Below, piece by piece: positions 54,331 to 62,381 of a stretch of 64,000 nucleotides of DNA. The DNA comes from DASXHD01 sp038239005 (lineage in GTDB: Bacteria > Myxococcota_A > Polyangia > Polyangiales > Polyangiaceae), in contig JBBSFE010000018.1 in the NCBI GenBank assembly GCA_038239005.1, forward strand, positions 4,628-68,627, read 5' to 3'. Made by a program: the position numbers and the translations under genes. Position 1 is the first letter of the stretch, and every line of letters begins with the position of its first letter. The notes under the pieces were generated by a model. The model was not told the origin of the DNA. It ran no database searches and was given only the letters and a program-made list of their open reading frames with translations.

Positions 54331-54948
54331 ATGAAACTCTACAGCGTTCAGGCCTCCAACAACTGCCGCCGCGTGAATGCGACGATTCAGCACCTCGGCC
54401 TCGACGTCGAGATCATCGACCAACCGATGGATGGTTTGAAGAAGCCGGAGTACTTGGCGCTCAACCCCAACGGCAAAGTGCCGACGTTCATCGACGGCGA
54501 CTTCGTGCTCTGGGAGAGTCGCTCGATCATGCAATACCTCGCGACGAAGAAGTCATCGAGCACGCTCTGGTCGAGTGATCCGAAGCAGCAGGCGCTCATC
54601 TCGCATTGGCAGTTTTGGGAGGCGGCGCATCTCTCGCGAGGAACGGGCGCCTATGCGTTCGAAAACCTCTTCAAGAAAATCTTCATGAAGAAGGAGCCCG
54701 ATCCCGTCGCGCTCGCAGTCGGCGAAAAGGAGTGGCACACGTTTGCTCCCGTGCTCAATGCGCAGCTCGAGTCGCGTCCGTGGATCGTCGGCGCGGATCT
54801 CACGCTCGCGGATTTCAGCGTGGGCGCGTGCTTTAGCGTTGCCGAGCCGTCGGGGCTTCCGTGGGACCGCTACCCGCACATCAAGGCGTGGTACGGGCGA
54901 CTTGGAGAAATCCCCGCGTGGAAGAACACCGCGCCCAAGCTCGGGTGA
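54331..54948 (+). CDS. Glutathione S-transferase family protein
   Basis: 205 residues. The N-terminal thioredoxin-fold motif MKLYSVQASNNCRRV, the GSH site NPNGKVPTFIDGDFVLWESRSIMQYL (cis-Pro, then ES) and an all-helical C-terminus are typical of GSTs, dimeric enzymes that conjugate glutathione or act on thiol substrates. ATG at 54331. It ends 3 bases before the stop of the convergent, extended monooxygenase frame. Confidence 0.9.
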   Translation: MKLYSVQASNNCRRVNATIQHLGLDVEIIDQPMDGLKKPEYLALNPNGKVPTFIDGDFVLWESRSIMQYLATKKSSSTLWSSDPKQQALISHWQFWEAAHLSRGTGAYAFENLFKKIFMKKEPDPVALAVGEKEWHTFAPVLNAQLESRPWIVGADLTLADFSVGACFSVAEPSGLPWDRYPHIKAWYGRLGEIPAWKNTAPKLG

Positions 54949-54951
54949 TGC

Positions 54952-56121
54952 TCACTGGCCATATTCGGGAAGTGAGAAATCCGTCGCGGCGTCCTTGACG
55001 AGGCGCTCGAAGAAACCGAGAAGCGGGCGCGTCGTCATGGCCCAGTACATGAAGTTGCGCAGCGCGAGACCGATGCGCGTGCGCGGCGCGAAGAACATGC
55101 CCGCGTTCTTCGCACCCTTCTAACAGCGTGTCGCGTACGGGCGCATGTGGGCCTCGTATTGCGCGAACGCTTGGGTGTGGTCCGGCGTTTTCGCGAGCTC
55201 ACCCGCGAGCACGTACGCACCGACGATCGCAAGCGAGCTGCCTTGCCCTCCAAGCGTCCCGCCGTATGCGGCGTCTCCGAGAAGGACGACGCGCCCTTTC
55301 GCATATCGCTGCGTGCGAACGCTCGCGATCGCATCGACGTAGAGATCGCTCGCGCCATCGAGAGCGTCGAGAACGCGCGAGACCTTCCAGCGCATGCCTT
55401 CGAACGTCGTTCGGAGCATGGCGCGCTGTAGCTCCATGTCGGGGCGCTCGGGGCCGAAGGCTCCGCCTGCGTATACGAGCAGCGCGCGCGCGTGGCCGAC
55501 CATCGTCACGCCAATGAACACGCCACGACCGGGCGTCGTATAGAGAACGGCACCGCGATCGACGCCGAACGAATCCGGAAGCGCGAAGGTCGCGACGCGG
55601 TAGCCGTGGTGCTCGAGGGTTGCCGTTCCATCATCGAATGCGAGTGCGCGCACTCCCGAGTGAAGCCCGTCCGCGCCGACGACGATGTCGAATGTGCGCG
55701 ACTCGCCAGACGCGAACGTGACGAGGACGCCATCGGAGCGCTCGTCGAGGCCGACGATGTGATCGCCGAGTCGATAGTCCGTGTCACGCGTGCGTTCGTA
55801 GAGAAGGCGGCAGAGATCACCTCGCAGGATCTCCACGTCGCCTGCGGTCATCACGGCCGGAAGGACCGCCGCGCAAACGCCGTTTGGCTTGAGCATCACG
55901 AGATCACCCGGCGTCGTTCGGTGGGCGCAAATGGGTTCCCACATGTCCATGCGATCGAGCACCGCGCGGTGCACGGGTCCGCGAAAGTCGACGGCTTGTC
56001 CTCCGACTCGAAGCTCCGATGCGCGTTCGACAATCGTGCAGTGGTCCCCGCGTCGACCGAGCCAATAGGCGAGCGCGGGTCCTGCGATGCCTGCTCCCGA
56101 AATGAGCACTCTCCTCGTCAT
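54952..56121 (-). pseudogene. FAD-dependent monooxygenase broken by an in-frame amber codon
   Basis: The frame from the ATG at 56121 encodes 333 residues to a TAG at 55122-55120, then stays open in the same frame for 55 more codons to a TGA at 54954-54952. The N-part is a UbiH/PHBH-like monooxygenase (GAGIAGPALAYWL, FDIVVGADGLHS, VVLLGDAAYGG). The part after the TAG (FAPRTRIGLALRNFMYWAMT, ending SLPEYGQ) matches the usual C-terminus, and the whole would be about 388 residues, the family norm. A single change such as CAG to TAG explains this. AGGAGG precedes the start. Neighbour regulator at 56242. Confidence 0.78.
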
Positions 56122-56137
56122 GTGGGGTCCTCCTTGG

Positions 56138-56175
56138 TGCGTATGCTGTACTGCAATATCGGTACATTGTACGCA
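56138..56175. promoter_or_regulatory. 38-bp perfect interrupted dyad, candidate operator
   Basis: TGCGTA-N3-TGTAC-N10-GTACA-N3-TACGCA: all 11 paired bases on each side match and the spacings are equal. It lies between the divergent monooxygenase and GntR-TetR genes, the usual place for the regulator's operator. Confidence 0.7.
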
Positions 56176-56227
56176 TCGGGCGCAAGTAGGCGCTAACTGA
56201 GGCTATAAATGACGCAGTTGTTCCATG

Positions 56228-56261
56228 TGTACTAATCGTCGATGAGCACTAAGCTAGTACA
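56228..56261. promoter_or_regulatory. TGTACTA-N20-TAGTACA dyad over the regulator start
   Basis: A perfect 7-base inverted repeat overlapping the first codons of the GntR-TetR gene. Together with 56138-56175 it gives four TGTAC half-sites, suggesting autoregulation. Confidence 0.6.
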
Positions 56262-57183
56262 GATGGTGCGTTCGACTCCGAAGCCCTATGAACAGATTGC
56301 CGCCGATCTTCGCCGCCAAATCGAACGCGGAGATCTCGCCGTGGGTGATCGAGTCCCTTCGACGCGCGCGATCGCGCGAAAGTGGAAGGTCGCGACGGCG
56401 ACGGCTGCTCACGCGCTTCGTGAGCTCGTGGCGGCGGGTGATGTGCGTGCCGTTCCGCGCGTCGGCACGCTCGTCGCGAGTCCACGCGCTCGTGCGGTGG
56501 CTCAACGCGAGCGCACAGCGCGTGAGGGCGATCTCACGCGCGCGCGAATCGTCGACGCAGCGATCGCGCTCGCAGACGAAGAGGGCCTCGCAGCGCTGTC
56601 ACTGCGCGGCGTTGCCTCGCGCGTTGGAGCGCCGGTCATGTCGCTCTATCGACACGTCGATGGCAAGGCTGCACTGCTGCGCGCAATGACCGACGCCGCG
56701 TTTGCCGAGGAGACGCTGCCGAAAGTCGCACCGACCGGCTGGCGAGCGCGAATCGAATTGGCGGTGCGCGCCGAGTGGCGTGTGTTTCGGAAACATCCGT
56801 GGCTCGCACGTGTCGTGAACCTGACGCGTCCGGAGCCGCTACCCAACGCGCTCGCGTTCGCCGACTGGATCTTCGGCGCTCTCGCCATGACCGGTGCAGA
56901 CGCCCTCACGCAAATGCGCGTGCACGTGATCCTCCACGGGTTCGTGCAGGGCCTCGCGGTGAACATCGAGTCGGAGGCCGACGCCGCGGGCGAAAGCGGC
57001 ATGACGGACGACGAGTGGATGAACCAGCGCATGAGCGCCTTCGCCACGGCTGCTGCATCGGGCCGCTATCCGGCGTTCGCAACCGTGCTTCGCGATCTCG
57101 ATGGAGGCTTCGACATCGACTTCGACGATTTGTTCGAGCGCGGCCTCACGGCCCTTCTCGATGGCTTCACCCGGCTGCTGTAG
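56242..57183 (+). CDS. GntR-TetR fusion transcriptional regulator
   Basis: 313 residues. N-terminus: a GntR-type winged helix (PYEQIAADLRRQIERGDL, DRVPSTRAIARKWKVATAT). It is followed by a TetR-like DNA-binding/regulatory part (TRARIVDAAIALADEEGLAAL, LSLRGVASRVGAPVMSLYRHV) and a TetR C-terminal ligand-binding domain. Proteins with both domains are known but not common. It is divergent from the monooxygenase gene, with dyads between them, so it probably controls that gene and itself. Start 56242 ATG; ATG 56263 would also suit the GntR domain and would free the dyad. Confidence 0.86.
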   Translation: MSTKLVQMVRSTPKPYEQIAADLRRQIERGDLAVGDRVPSTRAIARKWKVATATAAHALRELVAAGDVRAVPRVGTLVASPRARAVAQRERTAREGDLTRARIVDAAIALADEEGLAALSLRGVASRVGAPVMSLYRHVDGKAALLRAMTDAAFAEETLPKVAPTGWRARIELAVRAEWRVFRKHPWLARVVNLTRPEPLPNALAFADWIFGALAMTGADALTQMRVHVILHGFVQGLAVNIESEADAAGESGMTDDEWMNQRMSAFATAAASGRYPAFATVLRDLDGGFDIDFDDLFERGLTALLDGFTRLL

Positions 57184-57192
57184 GCTGCACCC

Positions 57193-57540
57193 GTGCGTTC
57201 CAAACGCGCCGCAATGTTGGTGTTGCTTCTGGCGTGCGAGCCGGTTGCGGTCGCGCCCGTTCAGCCCACGCCGGTTTCATCAGAGACGCAGCCCGAGCGC
57301 GGCGATGCGTGTCAACGAGACATCCCCGATTGTGAGGCAGCGTGCGCGCTTCGGGAGGTTCACCGCACCGCGCATCTCGATTGGTTCGACCGTCGTTGCG
57401 CTGCAGTCGTCCTCGGAAAAAATCCCGATCGCATCGACGCTGCATCGACGGCACGACCCACGCCGCCCGCGAGCTGTGACCCGCCTTACATGATCGACGC
57501 TGAAGGCCACAAGAAGTGGAAACCGGAGTGCTTCGACTAA
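57193..57540 (+). CDS. Small lipoprotein, hypothetical
   Basis: 115 residues from GTG 57193. Short signal with lipobox LLLAC (Cys15), then a Pro/Thr linker and a Cys-containing core (GDACQRDIPDCEAACALRE, RRCAAVVLGKNPD). 9 bases after the regulator stop, so it may ride on the same transcript. No family recognised. Confidence 0.68.
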   Translation: MRSKRAAMLVLLLACEPVAVAPVQPTPVSSETQPERGDACQRDIPDCEAACALREVHRTAHLDWFDRRCAAVVLGKNPDRIDAASTARPTPPASCDPPYMIDAEGHKKWKPECFD

Positions 57541-57550
57541 AAGCTCACGG

Positions 57551-58378
57551 CTACGCGACGTCGAGGGACGCGCAGAGCGCGCGGACTTTCTCGCCGAGCC
57601 CGGTGTCTTTCGCGGATGGGGGCAAACGCGTTTCGTTGCGCCACCCACTGCCGAGCGCGTTTCCGAAGCACGAGCCGCTCTTCGATTCGAGGCCGGGCTC
57701 GGTCGCGACCCAGAGTGGTGTGCGCGCGCCTTGCTCGGGTGTGCGGAAAAAGAGCACGCCAATGCGCGAAAAGAAGAAGTTGTCGAGGCCGCGCATCCCT
57801 TCGGTGTTCACGAGTCCTGGCACGACCGCGAATGTGGAGACACCGCTGCCCTCGAGCTCCTTCGACATCTGCGCGGCGAGGAGCGCGCAAGCGTTCTTCG
57901 ACTCGGAGTACACCGTGAAGCCGTCGTAGCTCGATTTCCGCGATGGCATGTCGGCGACGTCGAGCTTGTCGTGGTTGCCGCCCCAAAAGAAGATGACACG
58001 CGACGGCGCGGCAGCGCGCAGCTGTGGCTCGAGGTGCCGCGTGAGGATGTACGGCGCGAGCACGTTCGTTGCGAAGCACACATCGAGCCCATCGACAGTC
58101 TCGACGCGCGCTTTCGGAACCACGGCCGCATTGTGGATGAGGAGATCGAGCTTCGGCGCGCGCGCCGCGACTTCTCCGGCCATGCGAATGACGTCCTGAC
58201 GCGAGTCGAGGTTGGCAACGACGGTCGACACGCGATCACTCGCCCATGCGGCCTTTTCCTTTGCGAGCTTGTCGACGCTGCGGCCGTGCGCGATGACCTC
58301 GTACCCCGCAGAGAGGAGGCCTTTGACGATCTCGCGGCCGATGCCCGATGTGGTTCCCGTGACGAGCGCTGTCTTCAT
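57551..58378 (-). CDS. Short-chain dehydrogenase/reductase, retinol-dehydrogenase-like
   Basis: 275 residues. TGTTSGIGREI (nucleotide-binding), HNAAVVPKA, YSESKNACALLAA (YxxxK) and the insert-bearing C-terminus (FFFSRIGVLFFRTPEQGA) resemble the SDRs called retinol dehydrogenase-like. Substrate unknown. ATG at 58378. It is divergent from a LysR-family regulator gene 73 bases away, which probably controls it. Confidence 0.9.
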   Translation of the reverse strand: MKTALVTGTTSGIGREIVKGLLSAGYEVIAHGRSVDKLAKEKAAWASDRVSTVVANLDSRQDVIRMAGEVAARAPKLDLLIHNAAVVPKARVETVDGLDVCFATNVLAPYILTRHLEPQLRAAAPSRVIFFWGGNHDKLDVADMPSRKSSYDGFTVYSESKNACALLAAQMSKELEGSGVSTFAVVPGLVNTEGMRGLDNFFFSRIGVLFFRTPEQGARTPLWVATEPGLESKSGSCFGNALGSGWRNETRLPPSAKDTGLGEKVRALCASLDVA

Positions 58379-58405
58379 CGCTCCAACATAGCGATCAGAC
58401 GCTGG

Positions 58406-58435
58406 TTGACCATAGAGGCAAAGTAAACATATCGT
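58406..58435 (+). promoter_or_regulatory. Candidate promoter/operator between SDR and LysR genes
   Basis: TTGACC (58406-58411) with a weak CATATC or TATCGT 16-18 bases on. GTTGAC occurs twice and GTTGAG once in the same direct orientation (58405, 58434, 58445), possible LysR half-sites. The -10 is poor. Confidence 0.35.
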
Positions 58436-58451
58436 TGAGCAATAGTTGACG

Positions 58452-59360
58452 ATGCGCGCGCTCGCTCCAAAGGTCCGATCCGACTTGTTTGCCGGCGTAT
58501 TGCCGTTCGTGTGCACCGCCGAGCAGCGCAGCTTCGGGGGTGCAGCCGCGAGCCTCGGCGTGACGACGGCCGCAATCAGCAAAGCCGTGCGAAAGCTCGA
58601 AGACGGGCTCGGCGTGCGCCTGCTCGATCGCAGCTCGCGTGTCGTCGCCCTTACGCGCGAAGGCGAGGTGTTCCTCGCGCGGTGCCAGCCTGCGGTCGCG
58701 AGCGTGCGGGGTGCGCGTGAAGCGATGCAGAGCATCCAGCGCGAGCCTCACGGCGAAATCTCGGTGACGTTTCCGTTCATCCTCGCGCCGTTCGTGGTGT
58801 CGAATCTTCCGCGTCTCGCAACGCAGTATCCACGTCTCGCGTTTCGTTTCGATGTGAGCGATCGCGTCGCGCACCTCGCCGCCGAAAGCTACGACGTCGC
58901 CATTCGCATGGGCGAGCTACCCGATTCGTCGCTCGTGTCGCGCCTCTTGCGGCGCACGAAGTGGGTGACGGTCGCTGCGCCGAGCTACGTCGCGCGTCGC
59001 GGCGAGCCGAAGAGCGTCGCCGATCTCGCGCAGCACGATTGCCTTCGCTTCGTCGGGCCAAACGGCAAGCCAACGGACTGGACCTTCTCGGACGGCAAAC
59101 GCACGCGCACTTGGCCCATGAAAGGCAGCTTGCTCATCGATCACGGCACCTCCTTGCTCGACGCAGCACGCGCCGGCTTGGGCATCTGTCAGGTGCTCGA
59201 TTTCATGGTTGGCGATGCCATTCGCACCGGTGATTTCGTCGAGCTCCTCTCCAGCGCGTCGGCGAAGGGACCCGACGTGCGTGCGCTCACGACCGCGGCG
59301 CGCTCGAGCTCCGCAAACGTCCGCGCCTTCATCGCATTCGTCGTCGACGCACTCGAGTGA
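58452..59360 (+). CDS. LysR-family transcriptional regulator
   Basis: 302 residues. N-terminal winged helix (LPFVCTAEQRSFGGAAASLG, VTTAAISKAVRKLEDGLGVRLL) and a type II periplasmic-binding-like effector domain (EISVTFPFILAPFVV, GLGICQVLDFM). LysR regulators commonly activate the divergent gene on binding a small ligand; here that is the SDR at 57551. Start ATG 58452; TTG 58446 adds two residues. Confidence 0.92.
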   Translation: MRALAPKVRSDLFAGVLPFVCTAEQRSFGGAAASLGVTTAAISKAVRKLEDGLGVRLLDRSSRVVALTREGEVFLARCQPAVASVRGAREAMQSIQREPHGEISVTFPFILAPFVVSNLPRLATQYPRLAFRFDVSDRVAHLAAESYDVAIRMGELPDSSLVSRLLRRTKWVTVAAPSYVARRGEPKSVADLAQHDCLRFVGPNGKPTDWTFSDGKRTRTWPMKGSLLIDHGTSLLDAARAGLGICQVLDFMVGDAIRTGDFVELLSSASAKGPDVRALTTAARSSSANVRAFIAFVVDALE

Positions 59361-59450
59361 GCCTAGTGCACCGCCGTCGACTTGGGATCCACCAGCACCA
59401 CGCTCGAGATCAGCATGCGACGCTCCATCGGGTCCGCAGCGTTGCGTGAT

Positions 59451-59473
59451 CTTCCATGAACGGTCGCAGGGAA
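59451..59473. repeat. Intergenic dispersed repeat, copy 2
   Basis: CTTCCATGAACGGTCGCAGG plus GAA. Differs from 30561-30584 by one substitution and one base gap. It lies in the 212-base gap between the LysR gene and the lipoprotein at 59573; nothing else is recognisable in that gap except a short reverse-strand open frame near 59362-59450 that looks incidental. Confidence 0.6.
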
Positions 59474-59572
59474 AACGGCTGCGGAACGATCGCGCACCAG
59501 CAAACTTCGAGATGTGGTGCGATCCTTGCGCCGCTTAAGACGTGACTCCGCCCGCGGTTGGTCTCATGCTGC

Positions 59573-60484
59573 ATGTCGATGCGTGGGTTTGCGCTCGTCA
59601 CGTTCGCCCTTTTGGGGTGTAGCTCCCCGCCGCCAGCGTCCACGGACGACGGTGGAAAGAAAGACGCGTCCATCGTCGATAGTTCCTACACCGCACCCGA
59701 CACCTACAAGGCGCCGTGCAGCCAGCCGCCCGATCAGCGGCCAGACGGCGGTACGTGTATATTGCAAGTAAGTGGCAGCGTGAACGACCTCGCGGACGCG
59801 GGGCTCTCGGATCTCGTCGTCACGGTGTGTGGCGCTATTTGCTACGGCACGCGCACGGACAACGGCGGCGGCTTCGTGATTCCGATTGGGCAGTTTCTCC
59901 CAACCGAAAATTACGCCATGCACGCCGACGGTCGCCCCGATCACGCCGTCGACTATTTCCGTTTCACGCACGCCGAGCCCGAGAACGTCAGCATCGCGAT
60001 GCGCTTGCCTGCGCTCCCGCCAAGTAGCGTCCTCTTGCCACCCGACGGCGCATCGGGTTCGAGCATCACGCAGGGCGATCTCACGCTCGTCATCCCGAGC
60101 GGCACGACCTTCAACCTCGACATCGAAGATTTCGGCACGGGCGATGTGGGTCGCACGTTTCGCGTCGCATCGGTCGCGCTCGCCGACGCACCGGCGTATG
60201 CAACGGCCGCGAACGTCGATGCGATCTACGCCATCGCTCCGTCGAGTGCGAAGTCGTCGAACAAGATGGGCGTGACGCTCGTCAACTCGGCGAGCCTCGC
60301 TGCGAATGCGGCGGTCGAGCTCCTCGTGCTCGGCGACGACTATTTTTCGACGCCGCCCAACGTCGGCATCTTGAGCGTCGTCGCGGCGGCCCACGTCTCC
60401 GCCGATGGTCTCACGATTCAAACCGACGTCGGCGAAGGTGTCAGCGAGCTCACATGGCTCGCGGTTCGCTTGAAGGGAAAATGA
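59573..60484 (+). CDS. Secreted lipoprotein of Polyangiales type
   Basis: 303 residues. Lipobox LLGCSS (Cys15), Asp/Thr/Lys/Ser linker, then a beta-sandwich-like start (CILQVSGSVNDLADAGL, LSDLVVTVCGAICYGTR) resembling the carboxypeptidase-regulatory fold, and a long C-terminal part. Its last codons overlap the next gene's start (ATGA), so the two are translated together. Function unknown; secreted partner of the redoxin downstream is possible. Confidence 0.82.
   Translation: MSMRGFALVTFALLGCSSPPPASTDDGGKKDASIVDSSYTAPDTYKAPCSQPPDQRPDGGTCILQVSGSVNDLADAGLSDLVVTVCGAICYGTRTDNGGGFVIPIGQFLPTENYAMHADGRPDHAVDYFRFTHAEPENVSIAMRLPALPPSSVLLPPDGASGSSITQGDLTLVIPSGTTFNLDIEDFGTGDVGRTFRVASVALADAPAYATAANVDAIYAIAPSSAKSSNKMGVTLVNSASLAANAAVELLVLGDDYFSTPPNVGILSVVAAAHVSADGLTIQTDVGEGVSELTWLAVRLKGK
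59756..59770 (+). repeat. AT-rich 15-mer, copy 3
   Basis: TGTATATTGCAAGTA, inside the lipoprotein gene (encodes part of CILQVS). One difference from copy 2 and two from copy 1. Confidence 0.4.
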
Positions 60485-61187
60485 TCATGCGCGGCATTTG
60501 GCTGATTGGCTTTTCGGCCATCATGGCTTGCTCGAGCGGTGGCTCGACGCCAACCGATGGCGGAACGAACGACAGCGCCGCGAGCTCCGACACCGCGTCA
60601 TCGCAAGACAGCGGAGCGAGCGGCGACGCCTCGACACCGAGCGACGCCTCGACGACCTACCCGAGCGGGCCCTACGGCACGACGGTCGGCTCGGTCATCG
60701 CGAACATGACGTGGACGGGTACGTCGACGACGCCGCAGACGCGATCGCAACGACGAAGTCGTACATCACGTACTCGCTCGACGACGCACGCAAGAGCGGC
60801 ATGCACTACGCGATGCTCAATCTCGCAGAGACCGACTGCCCAGGTTGCCAAAAGAGCGCCGGCGAGCTCGCCACGGGCGGTCCGTCCGTCGTGACCGCGG
60901 GCGGCATCGTGATCGAAGTGCTCGAGACGACCGGCTTCACGACGCAAGCGTCGAAGAGCGATCTCACGGCGTGGGTCAACAAGTACAGCCTCCCCGTGAC
61001 CAGCGTAAAAGACCCAGACGGCACGGGAACGCCAACCCACATGGCCCTCGGTCAGCGCGAGCAGGCCTACATCATTGATCTCACCACGATGAAGATCGTG
61101 CAGATCATCGCGGGCGACATCACGGGCGCAGGCGCAACGAGCGGCGGCAAAGCCATGATCGCCATGCACACGCTCCTCGGGAAGTAG
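60481..61187 (+). pseudogene. Redoxin-like lipoprotein with a 1-base frameshift
   Basis: The start ATG (60481, ATGA overlap with the preceding gene) gives a lipoprotein signal (IMACSS) and Ser/Thr linker ending GTTVGSVIANMTWTG at about 60719. The family continuation YVDDAADAIATT, the CPGC motif (LAETDCPGCQKSAGEL) and the C-terminus MHTLLGK are in another frame, open to 61187. One base missing from the GGG at 60717-60719 (GGGG expected) would restore WTGY and a product of about 235 residues. It could be a pseudogene, a sequencing error or, less likely, a programmed shift. Confidence 0.8.
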
Positions 61188-61190
61188 CGC

Positions 61191-61400
61191 TCAATGCTGC
61201 GATTGGCACACGAATGCGGCAGGACCGTCGATGTGCTCGACTTCGACACACGAGCCGAGCTTGCCAGGAGCGAACGTGCACGGCGCGCCGAGCTTGGTGC
61301 AGGCCGTTGGCGGATCGCCCGCAGCGGCGTCTGCGTGGTTTTGCGCCGGCGCTTGGCACGCAAGAACCGCGATCGCGAGAAAACCGAAAAAAGATTTCAT
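61191..61400 (-). CDS. Small Cys-containing lipoprotein
   Basis: 69 residues. MKSFFGFLAIAVLAC lipobox, then a short Cys-containing mature part (ACTKLGAPCTFAPGKLGSC). ATG at 61400 overlaps the SRPBCC gene stop (ATGA). Stop is 3 bases from the convergent redoxin frame. Function unknown. Confidence 0.68.
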   Translation of the reverse strand: MKSFFGFLAIAVLACQAPAQNHADAAAGDPPTACTKLGAPCTFAPGKLGSCVEVEHIDGPAAFVCQSQH

Positions 61401-61831
61401 GTGACCTTCTCGAGTACAGCAGGCAAGCCGACGCTGAGCATTTTTCTTCGGACCGACGCGAGCAGCTTCGACATCATGAAGCCGCCGACTCCAGTGAAGC
61501 CCGTGTGCTCCCACGTAAAGCGTGTGCCACTGCCCCGTGGCTCGACGCGGCACGTGACGATCGTCTTTGCGTCGTCGTCGCCGTTGCGCCACGTGTAACG
61601 GAGGAGTGAGGGCGCGCGAACTTCGAGCACCTCGCATTCGACGATTCCATTCCAGCCGGGCAGAGGCGTCGCGACGAATTTGAAATGCGTCCCGACGATG
61701 GGCTCGAACCCAACCGGCTTTCCGCCTTGGCCGGTCGTCGTCCAAAGCGCGACGAGCTCGGGATCGGTCAGCGCGCGCCAGACTTTTTCGGGCGAAGCCG
61801 AGTAGTCGTTGGTGATCGAGAACTCACTCAT
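61397..61831 (-). CDS. SRPBCC (START/AHSA1-like) protein
   Basis: 144 residues. The helix-grip start DYSASPEKVWRALTDPEL and the hydrophobic pocket pattern LRYTWRNGDDDAKTIVTCRV, FTWEHTGFTG match SRPBCC proteins that bind small hydrophobic ligands. ATG at 61831, overlapping the MarR stop. Co-transcribed with the MarR gene, suggesting that it handles or senses the same compound. Confidence 0.85.
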   Translation of the reverse strand: MSEFSITNDYSASPEKVWRALTDPELVALWTTTGQGGKPVGFEPIVGTHFKFVATPLPGWNGIVECEVLEVRAPSLLRYTWRNGDDDAKTIVTCRVEPRGSGTRFTWEHTGFTGVGGFMMSKLLASVRRKMLSVGLPAVLEKVT

Positions 61832-62276
61832 GGTCGACTGGAAGACCCGCTTCGAGATTTCCGACGACACGCTTCAGTAGGTCTTTGAGGAGCGTCTTCT
61901 CCTCGCTGCTCAAGCCGGCCAGCGCTTCACGCTCGCCATCGGCCAGTGCGACCCGTGCTTTCGGAAAGCGCGCGCGCGCGAGCCGCGTGATGGAGACGAG
62001 CGCCGCGCGTTTGTCAGCCGGGTTGGGCTCGCGCCGCACCAAGCCATCGCGCACCATGCGGGGAAGCGTCTCTGCCATCGTGGGCTGCTCGACGCCAACG
62101 CGTTGCGCGAGCTCGCTTTGCGAGAGCGGCCGCCCAGCCATCGCGAGCGCTCTCAAAACGGGCAGGTAGGTCAGCGCAAAGCCCAACGGCCGGAGGCTCG
62201 CGTCCGCGCGGCGCACCATCAGCCGCGACGCTCGATTGACCCAAAAGCCGGGGCTCGATTCGGGATCCCATTGCAT
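61824..62276 (-). CDS. MarR-family transcriptional regulator
   Basis: 150 residues. Winged helix typical of MarR (LSQSELAQRVGVEQPTMAET, LPRMVRDGLVRREPNPADKR). ATG at 62276 lies inside the left arm of a perfect dyad (62274-62309), a good candidate for self-control. Divergent from rtcB, with 105 bases between the starts. Confidence 0.9.
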   Translation of the reverse strand: MQWDPESSPGFWVNRASRLMVRRADASLRPLGFALTYLPVLRALAMAGRPLSQSELAQRVGVEQPTMAETLPRMVRDGLVRREPNPADKRAALVSITRLARARFPKARVALADGEREALAGLSSEEKTLLKDLLKRVVGNLEAGLPVDHE

Positions 62277-62309
62277 CGGTACCTAATGAATAATACTTCG
62301 GTACCGATG
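62274..62309. promoter_or_regulatory. CATCGGTACC-N16-GGTACCGATG dyad, candidate MarR operator
   Basis: A perfect 10-base inverted repeat whose left arm contains the MarR start codon. The spacer is AT-rich (TAATGAATAATAC) and may include a -10 element. Both the dyad and its position at the start of a MarR gene fit autorepression. Confidence 0.65.
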
Positions 62310-62381
62310 AATCAAGCCGCGCAGCGTTGATTTTGTGGGCGTGCTACGTCAGGATTCGAGCGCTGGAGAGTCTCATCACAC

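Noticed and set aside
59361..59572. Possible small reverse-strand gene before the lipoprotein at 59573
   Set aside because: Short frame with no family features; the region contains an intergenic repeat and looks non-coding.
62307..62330. Seven-codon frame MNQAAQR after the MarR dyad
   Set aside because: Too short to support and without a ribosome site.
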